Positions 6,029 to 10,217 of a stretch of DNA of 10,217 bases are shown piece after piece. This DNA comes from an uncultured Actinomyces sp. (GTDB lineage: Bacteria; Actinomycetota; Actinomycetes; Actinomycetales; Actinomycetaceae). Below the pieces are notes generated by a model. That model was not told the origin of the DNA, did not search any database, and saw nothing but the letters and a program-made list of their open reading frames with translations. The stretch lies in the NCBI GenBank assembly GCA_945949035.1, contig CAMFDH010000032.1:1-10217 (forward strand). The letters are read 5' to 3'. A program made the translations under genes and the position numbers. Every line of letters begins with the position of its first letter. Within the stretch, counting starts at the first letter, position 1.

Positions 6029-6125
6029 AGGTTTCCTTCCAGCGCCACAGTCCGATCAGGACTCCAGTCTCCAGGCACAACGCCACTGCCAGCAGTACGC
6101 AGATAAAGGGCCACATGCTGATCAC
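5676..6125 (-). CDS. Membrane peptide reading frame overlapping the HTH gene
   Basis: GTG 6125 overlaps the stop of the zinc-ribbon gene in a GTGA, a typical coupled start. The first residues are MISMWPFICVLLAVALCLE and TGVLIGLWRWKETY, one membrane-spanning helix. Only the first 32 codons lie outside the HTH gene. From 6028 the frame is out of phase with it and stays open to 5676, and the tail (rich in Gly, Arg, Asp and Pro) looks like a shadow. Possible readings are a real overlapping gene, a short peptide gene whose stop was lost, or a frameshift product. The membrane part is credible; the length is not. Confidence 0.4.
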   Translation of the reverse strand: MISMWPFICVLLAVALCLETGVLIGLWRWKETYDQRDGYGAGRARRLLGPGDGGPFCPGYDLGADRGQGWSGGFDRPREDDVVPGEPGDVDVHRADADAPVATTGRHHERDRPSGDGRRPPHPGAQRQELDRRDPRGHRVDGLEEGQAA

Positions 6126-6352
6126 GCGGCCAGGTGCGGGAAGTGGGTGCGCAGGACGGCGTCAGCCAGTGTGCGCAGCTCTGTGCCGAGTTTCCATCGG
6201 TGTCGGATGATCTTGCAGAAAGGACACTGCCAGTAGAGGACCCCGTCGTACACGCCGGTCTCGATAATGGCTATCTCTCGGCTGCACACCCGGCCCCCTG
6301 CCTGGTAGATGAAACTTGCACCACACGAACGGCATGCTTGGTCGTCGCTCAT
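6122..6352 (-). CDS. Small zinc-ribbon protein
   Basis: A 76-residue protein with CRSC (Cys7, Cys10) and CPFC (Cys43, Cys46), the four-Cys spacing of a zinc ribbon, followed by IIRHRWKLGTELRTLADAVL. It probably binds zinc; the partner is unknown. ATG 6352 overlaps the stop of the protease gene by four bases (ATGA) and has GGGGA seven bases upstream. The next frame begins in a GTGA overlap. The tight coupling puts it in one transcript with the protease and helix-turn-helix genes. Confidence 0.82.
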   Translation of the reverse strand: MSDDQACRSCGASFIYQAGGRVCSREIAIIETGVYDGVLYWQCPFCKIIRHRWKLGTELRTLADAVLRTHFPHLAA

Positions 6353-7266
6353 ACGTCGATCCCCACTTCGTGCCAGGCCGCCTTCAGGGCGGGCCCCAGT
6401 TCTTCCCCGGCCACCGTCACCGCCGCCTGAGCGAAGTAGAAAAAGTTCGTCAGCGGCCCGGACAGGGCCAACGTCTCCAGCCAGATGCGCAGCGGGTCCT
6501 CGTGCATCCGCAAGCCAGTGGCCTCGACGAAGAGAGCGAAGGCCCGGTTGGGGATGCCGGAGTTCAGGTGCACACCGCCGTTGTCCTTGAAGGTGCGCAC
6601 GTAGTGCTGCATGTGACCCACTTGCGGATCACGCCCCAGTAGCCGGTTGTTGTACGCGGTGCCGGGGGATCGCATGTCCCGCAAGGCCGAGACGCCGTCC
6701 ATGAAAAGCGCGTCCCCGATGCGCCAGTTGTGAGGCGTGCCGGGAACATCCTGTGATGAACGTACACATACACCTATGACGTCAGCAATGTGCTCGTTCA
6801 ATGCGCCCGGTTCGCCCGCATATTCCAGTTTCGGACCTGCGTCCACCACCTTGTGGCCGAACTCGTGAGCGAAAATCTCCAAGGAGACGGTGAAGTCTCC
6901 GAAGACCTCTCCGTCACCCATCCCGAACACCAGATGACGCCCGTCGTAGAAGGCGTTGGCGTAGTCCTCGCCATAGCGCACCACTCCGTCCGGCACGTCG
7001 ACGGCGTTGAGGACTCGTGAGGTCGCGTCCGCCATCGCATGTAGTCGCACCGCCTGGGGAAGGTCTGGAGAGGCCATGTCATCGGGGGTGTCGTCCCAGG
7101 TCCCCTTGGCGTCGAAGACGTCGATGTCTCCAGGCGCAGGGGAGGCGGAGAACGTCTCCCGGGCCTGCCGGAGCCCGGCGTCATGCCGGAGGGCCCGGGT
7201 GAAGAGGTGAGGCCGTTTCTGAGCCAGGCGCTCAGCCATGTGGGGAGGAAGGATTCCCTGGTGCAT
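6349..7266 (-). CDS. Protealysin-like M4 metalloprotease without signal peptide
   Basis: A 305-residue zinc metalloprotease of the thermolysin (M4) family. HEFGH at 134-138 gives the two His ligands and the catalytic Glu135. ALNEHIAD gives the third ligand Glu158, and DNGGVHLNSGIPNRAF holds the catalytic His233. The short N-terminus, GILPPHMAERLAQ at residues 4-16, resembles the brief PP-containing propeptide of protealysin-type enzymes, not the long propeptide of secreted thermolysins, and no signal peptide is seen. Such proteases act inside the cell or leave it by unusual routes. The ATG has AGGG seven bases upstream. It is the first gene of the leftward operon and is divergent from the lipoprotein gene. 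I see no recognisable emfourin-type inhibitor gene beside it. Confidence 0.9.
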   Translation of the reverse strand: MHQGILPPHMAERLAQKRPHLFTRALRHDAGLRQARETFSASPAPGDIDVFDAKGTWDDTPDDMASPDLPQAVRLHAMADATSRVLNAVDVPDGVVRYGEDYANAFYDGRHLVFGMGDGEVFGDFTVSLEIFAHEFGHKVVDAGPKLEYAGEPGALNEHIADVIGVCVRSSQDVPGTPHNWRIGDALFMDGVSALRDMRSPGTAYNNRLLGRDPQVGHMQHYVRTFKDNGGVHLNSGIPNRAFALFVEATGLRMHEDPLRIWLETLALSGPLTNFFYFAQAAVTVAGEELGPALKAAWHEVGIDV

Positions 7267-7331
7267 CCGGCCACCCTAAACATCTAGACACGCACAGTAG
7301 GCACTGACCACCGACAGTAACGGAGAACTCC

Positions 7332-7604
7332 TTGCGCTACGCCCGAATCCCGTTGATCTTCACCCCCCTGATCCTTCTCCTGGCCACCTCCTGCACAGAG
7401 GAGGAACCGGCTCCCCGCCCCACGTACACAGCAGCCGAGCGCGAATGGCTCCTCTCCTCCCCTGACCAGCAGGCCGCCTACTGCTCGGCCTATGGCCGGA
7501 GCGACGACTCCCTGAAGACCGTGGAGTACTACGGCTTCGGCGATGAGGACGCCGACGAGAAGTTCGTCGAGGACTTTTTGAAGCTGCTCAAGGAGAAGTG
7601 CTGA
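7332..7604 (+). CDS. Small lipoprotein (TTG start)
   Basis: A 90-residue protein with a short positive N-terminus, a hydrophobic core (IPLIFTPLILLLATSC) and a lipobox-like LATSC ending at Cys21. The box is slightly unusual, with Ala at -3. The mature part is acidic and mainly helical (AAEREWLLSS, EKFVEDFLKLLKEKC), with Cys51 and Cys90 that could pair. Start is TTG 7332 because GGAG stands seven bases before it. It is divergent from the protease gene, with 65 bases between them, and a hairpin follows the stop. Small phage lipoproteins are known to act in superinfection exclusion, so this role is possible but unproven. Confidence 0.78.
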   Translation: MRYARIPLIFTPLILLLATSCTEEEPAPRPTYTAAEREWLLSSPDQQAAYCSAYGRSDDSLKTVEYYGFGDEDADEKFVEDFLKLLKEKC

Positions 7605-7616
7605 GGAAGAAGAAAA

Positions 7617-7649
7617 GGGCCCCGGTCGGCAGCTGCGCGACCGGGGCCC
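7617..7649. terminator. 12-bp GC-rich terminator after the lipoprotein gene
   Basis: GGGCCCCGGTCG (7617-7628) and CGACCGGGGCCC (7638-7649) form a perfect stem with a 9-base loop, 13 bases after the stop codon. The A-run is on the left side, so the leftward direction has the better U-tail (TTTTCTTC); a role in both directions is likely. Confidence 0.75.
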
Positions 7650-7655
7650 CAAATG

Positions 7656-7980
7656 GAACGAGATCAAGCGCAGTCACTTGGCGGTGGTCGCTTGATCTCC
7701 AGGACTTAGAGCGTCCCCATGTACGCCAGAGTACATCAAAAGTGCTCCATGGGGAGGGTCAGATTTCTGCGCGGAGGGAAGAGCAACGAAAGGCAACAAG
7801 GCCCTGTAATCCGTTGGATTCTGTTGCGAGGGAGGTTTCCTAAGTCGAACACATAAGCGAGCCCACGTGTGCGCGCGAACCGCGATTTTTTCTGGGTCAG
7901 GCTTCGCATGACGAGGGCTCTGACCTGGGAACTGTTGCAGCGGAGCCCACGGAGCCCACACGTGGACGGATGCACGACCC
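7656..7980. other. Structured non-coding stretch with stacked inverted repeats
   Basis: No gene is visible. Three dyads follow the terminator: GAGATCAAGCG (7660-7670) with CGCTTGATCTC (7689-7699), an 11-bp perfect stem; ATGTAC (7719-7724) with GTACAT (7731-7736); and, enclosing the latter, CCCCATG (7715-7721) with CATGGGG (7748-7754). Further right, CCACGTGTG (7863-7871) is inverted at 7957-7965, a tandem CGGAGCCCA lies near 7941, and the first GGCTCTGACCTG-type motif is at 7916-7928. Confidence 0.5.
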
Positions 7981-8520
7981 TAATTGGGGGCCCCTTTTGT
8001 ATTTGAAATTCGGATTCGTGTTTCTGTTGTTTATGGTGGGCAGTTAGAGGGTGTGTTTCGCTCGGCTTTTTTTCGCGTGGTTCTCTTTCTTTTCTGTTTC
8101 GTTTCCTGCTTGCTGGTCGCGTGTTGTCGTGTGGTTGTTGGTTGGTTATGTGTTGTTGTTTATGCATGGTGTTTGTTGTGTTGTTGTTCATTGATTGGAT
8201 TAAAGAAAGGAGAATGATTGAAAGGGATTAATGGATAAAGGGATATGGATTGTTTGTGGGTGTTGTTTGTTGGTGGGGGGTGTCTGTCTGGGGTGGTGAA
8301 GGGGTGGTGGTTGGTGGGGTGGTCTGGAGGGTGTGGGGGGTGGTGTCCGGCGCGTTCTTCCCTCTGTCTCTTCTGTCCTATTCATGTATGTGTGTATGGG
8401 TGTGAGGGTGGTTGGTTGGTTCGGGTATGGAATGGGTGGTTGGTTGGATGGTTGTCCGTTATGGCATGGCTTGTTCTCTGCGCCCGGCACTCTGCCCCCT
8501 CTGTCTCCTTCTGTCTTTCT
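7981..8520. other. G/T-rich low-complexity non-coding region
   Basis: The + strand is dominated by G and T. In 8251-8340 only three C and three A occur in 90 bases. GTTGGTTGG-like runs recur (about 8131, 8410 and 8440), and G-runs at 8275-8280, 8290-8293, 8301-8304, 8316-8319 and 8335-8340 could form a G-quadruplex. CCCTCTGTCTC(C)TTCTGTC appears twice (8360-8377 and 8498-8516). Open frames here encode mostly Val, Cys, Leu, Gly and Trp, as any G/T-rich sequence would, and are not genes. GC content is clearly lower than in the coding part. Confidence 0.6.
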
Positions 8521-8738
8521 TGTCATGACTTTATTACTCATTAATTCCATTCAATATCAATTGATTACAGACATAACCAAAGAGAACAAAGAGGGCGAGA
8601 GAGGGTCATGCCCTTTCAATCCGGACATTCCGTGCAGCCTGTCTCCCATGTCCGTTATGGATGGAATGAATACAGAATGAGAGGAGAACAAGACATTACA
8701 TAGATACTCAAATGTCCTAAATGAGAATGATGTGCATA
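8521..8738. other. AT-rich core with palindrome and direct repeat
   Basis: This is the most AT-rich stretch of the window, at the point where the base skew turns over. It holds the palindrome ATCAATTGAT (8556-8565), an inverted pair CGGACAT (8622-8628) / ATGTCCG (8648-8654), and TGTCCGTTATGG at 8649-8660, which repeats 8453-8464. It also holds a purine-rich run (8670-8695). No reading frame of interest is present. The features would suit an unwinding element, but no known origin protein site is identified. Confidence 0.45.
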
Positions 8739-8751
8739 GGCTCTGACCTGC

Positions 8752-9540
8752 ACAAACCCCTCAGCGCCACGCTGCGCCCCTCCCAGTGCCACCACCTCCC
8801 AGCACCCCAGCACTCCCACCACAAGCCCCCACGCGGGCATACAGGCACCCTCCTGCCTCACCCCAGGGGGACCCTCCACCCTGTATGAGGAACCGAGCGC
8901 ACACGCGCCCCCGCGCAACGCGACGCACACGCGATACACCACAACGCCCCGACTGTCAATACCCCTGAACAAGATTTGCAGCACCCCACCCCCCGGGGTA
9001 CCCCCCTACCCCCTCTTGTTGCTGCGTCTTTTTCCTGGTCAGAGAGCTGCGCCGCACCCAATCGACCGCTGATGTGAAGTGCGCCACACCCTCAAGATCA
9101 AAAGCCAAACCCGGACAAAACAATCATCACCCCAGGTCGGGCACCCTATTTGCACATCGCTCACCTTGCGTAGCCCCCCGGAAGCCCCGACGCCACGAAT
9201 ATCTAGGCTCTGACCTGCGGGTATCCGTTTCGCCCCAAAGATCCTTCCGGCTACTTTCCGCTACCGAAACGCTCTGACCTGCACTTTTTCACATCCCGGA
9301 AAAGAGGCTCCACCCCATCGCTCACCCTGGTTGGGGTTTCATGGCGCGAGAAAGACCACCCCTCCCTGTCTCTCTCAATCTAAGGGTTCCCCCCTCCCTC
9401 TCCCCCACTTCCATACCTAAAGACAACAGAACACCTACGAACAGAAGGCAGGAGACCCCACAGAGCCTAAGAATCCTCAGCATCTTTCTCACGCCACCAA
9501 ACCCCAACCCATCAAGATCAACATTCCGATTTGCCCCTGT
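8752..9540. other. A/C-rich low-complexity non-coding region
   Basis: The + strand is dominated by A and C, the opposite of 7981-8520. In 8761-8850, 67 of 90 bases are A or C. C-runs at 8984-8987, 8989-8994, 9001-9006 and 9009-9013 give a potential G-quadruplex on the minus strand. Two copies of the TGACCTGC motif lie here, and CATCGCTCACC occurs at 9155-9165 and 9317-9327. Short open frames have no ribosome binding sites and biased Pro/Thr/Arg composition. I see no gene. Confidence 0.6.
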
Positions 9541-9918
9541 TTGATCAACCAATTTCAAGATCCACTTCGTTCGCAATCACCTTCGCAACAGCAAATAACC
9601 CCCCTCGAACTCGTCGTGTCGCCACGCCCCCAGCTCGCCACGCTTACAAAACGCCAGGTCAGACGCACGTGACCTGCGTCACATCCCACAAACCCGCAGG
9701 TCCAAGAGGTGCAGGGAAACTTTCCAAGAAGTTTTTCGCGGCCCTCGCCAAACCTGTCCTGGCCTGCGGACTCTCACGCAAAGTAGTTCCGAACTACTTT
9801 CTGTCACCGTGTCGCCGGATCGCGTTTTCGCAGGTCACAGGGGTGCACCCCGCTTCGCTGTCATACGTTTCTTAGGCAAATGTACGACGAGTGTGGTCTA
9901 GTTCTACCTGTCAGCACA
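9541..9918. promoter_or_regulatory. Cluster of operator-like dyads
   Basis: No gene is seen. CAGGTCA (9655-9661) and TGACCTG (9670-9676) form an inverted pair, and GTGACCTGCGTCAC (9669-9682) is itself a dyad with a four-base centre. A perfect 9-3-9 palindrome lies at 9780-9800. GCAGGTCA (9830-9837) is followed at once by the perfect palindrome GGGGTGCACCCC (9840-9851). Such density suggests several protein binding sites, as in a repressor-controlled region or a replication origin. Confidence 0.5.
9780..9800. promoter_or_regulatory. Perfect 21-base palindrome (9-3-9)
   Basis: AAAGTAGTT (9780-9788), CCG, AACTACTTT (9792-9800). The arms are perfectly complementary and AT-rich within a GC-rich background, the usual look of a dimeric repressor operator. 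A related string, TAGTTCTAC, follows at about 9899. No adjacent gene in the window shows what it controls; a gene to the right of the window is possible. Confidence 0.5.
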
Positions 9919-10047
9919 ACGGCGCGGACGAGCGAAGCACCTGCGACGCACGAACGCCCGGAGCGCGGACACCACAACTGCACAACGGCCGCCCGACACA
10001 CGAACGGCGCGAACGAGCGAAGCGCAAGCGACGCACGAACGCCCGGA
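9919..10047 (+). repeat. Imperfect 44-base direct repeat, 85 bases apart
   Basis: Positions 9919-9962 and 10004-10047 match at 40 of 44 bases. Shared blocks include ACGAGCGAAGC and GCGACGCACGAACGCCCGGA. The DNA between them continues with related short CGAACGGC and ACAACGGC units. No reading frame with a start site fits the pair. Confidence 0.75.
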
Positions 10048-10217
10048 CATGCGAAGGGTCGCGGAGCGACGAGGCACCCCCGGGTGTGGACCGTGAAGCC
10101 ATGGGGCCTACTTCCTTGTGAACTGAATAGAGATGCAGAGCCGCGCGACCGAACATGGGTCGCGAACCTTGCGCCACAAAACCGGGGTGACCACTCCCCC
10201 GACCCCGCCGCCGCCGC
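10048..10217. other. Right-end hairpin-rich non-coding DNA
   Basis: GTCGC-GGA-GCGAC (about 10058-10070) is a five-bp stem with a GGA triloop. CACCC-CC-GGGTG follows directly after it (about 10074-10085). CGCGACC (10144-10150) and GGTCGCG (10158-10164) form a third hairpin. The first resembles the triloop hairpins of Streptomyces linear-replicon ends, but the sequence continues beyond it and the full palindrome array of a telomere is not seen. No gene is visible before the window ends in a GCC repeat. Confidence 0.4.

Larger units (their letters stand above)
7916..9282 (+). repeat. Four dispersed copies of GGCTCTGACCTGC
   Basis: The motif is exact at 8739-8751 and 9206-9218, where the match extends to 15 bases with a leading TA. 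It has one mismatch at 7916-7928 (final G) and at 9270-9282 (first C). All four are on the + strand. The seven-base core TGACCTG occurs again at 9670-9676 and, on the minus strand, at 9655-9661 and 9831-9837, giving seven cores between 7922 and 9837. The only other one I saw in the window is a chance match inside the secreted-protein gene (2327-2333). This points to a binding site of one protein. Confidence 0.65.

Noticed and set aside
7984..8217. Hydrophobic protein frame in the G/T-rich region
   Set aside because: G/T-rich DNA read in any frame yields Val, Leu, Cys, Gly, Trp and Phe. The start is a TTG without a ribosome binding site.
8231..8299. 22-codon frame starting after AAAGGGATTA
   Set aside because: The spacing to a purine-rich site is acceptable, but the peptide only reflects the G/T composition and is too short to judge.
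8245..8680. Two overlapping rightward frames rich in Gly, Trp and Val
   Set aside because: They have composition-driven open frames with no start signal and are disrupted by low-complexity runs.
9531..9875. Rightward 114-codon frame
   Set aside because: It begins at TTG without a ribosome binding site and runs across the palindromes at 9655-9682 and 9780-9800.
9911..10177. Leftward 88-codon frame rich in Arg
   Set aside because: It is generated by the repeated CGAGCGAAGC-type units and has no start signal.
10058..10217. Streptomyces-type telomere
   Set aside because: Only one GGA-triloop hairpin and two other stems are present, not the close-packed palindrome series, and the sequence does not end there. 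It is kept as a possibility in the findings but not annotated as a telomere.
7656..10217. tRNA genes or a CRISPR array in the long non-coding region
   Set aside because: No T-loop GTTCRANYC motif with a matching acceptor stem was seen, and the repeats are too few and irregularly spaced for a CRISPR array.

Overview
The window looks like accessory DNA of a high-GC actinobacterium, most likely a Streptomyces phage, prophage or phage-plasmid. The signs are high GC at third codon positions, strong GGAGG-type ribosome binding sites, many very short genes that overlap by 4 to 8 bases, TTG and GTG starts, a peptidoglycan amidase without a signal peptide (endolysin type), and a series of small Cys-rich proteins. 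No terminase, capsid, tail, integrase or replication gene is recognised with certainty, so the type of replicon is inferred.

Layout, left to right. Positions 1-76 hold the last codons of a rightward gene, followed by about 490 bases of non-coding DNA with two strong hairpins. A leftward block follows: an N-acetylmuramoyl-L-alanine amidase/endolysin (638-1558) and a Cys-rich basic protein (1584-1919). Divergent from it, behind an array of GGCCTAGGCC-like boxes (1981-2032), is a small secreted SH3-like protein (2068-2424) and an unknown 86-residue protein (2438-2698), closed by a strong bidirectional terminator. A small leftward gene (2768-2983) is divergent from a rightward three-gene operon (3061-4335) that encodes a Cys/His-cluster protein, a GNAT-type acetyltransferase and a 102-residue protein with a TTG start. 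That operon ends at a 17-bp hairpin.

A leftward run from 7266 down to 4577 then holds a protealysin-like M4 metalloprotease, a zinc-ribbon protein, a membrane peptide whose frame runs into the next gene, a helix-turn-helix protein, a 70-residue two-helix protein resembling the Acb2/Tad1 family of phage cyclic-nucleotide sponges, and, after two hairpins, two Cys-rich proteins. One of these two (4577-4753, GTG start) is only 58 residues. Divergent from the protease is a small lipoprotein (7332-7604).

From 7656 to the right end (about 2.5 kb) I see no credible gene. The DNA is highly structured. It has a strongly G/T-rich stretch (7981-8460), an AT-rich core (8521-8740), and then a strongly A/C-rich stretch (8750-9540). 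There are four copies of a 13-base motif (GGCTCTGACCTGC), further TGACCTG sites in inverted pairs, a perfect 9-3-9 palindrome, GC-rich hairpins, and a 44-base direct repeat at an 85-base offset. This is the least explained part of the window. It may be a replication, packaging or master regulatory region.

How the genes may work together (inference): the endolysin points to lysis. The secreted SH3-like protein and the lipoprotein are candidates for altering the host surface, for example in superinfection exclusion. The Acb2/Tad1-like protein would be a counter-defence factor. The intracellular protealysin-like protease is unusual in such a setting.
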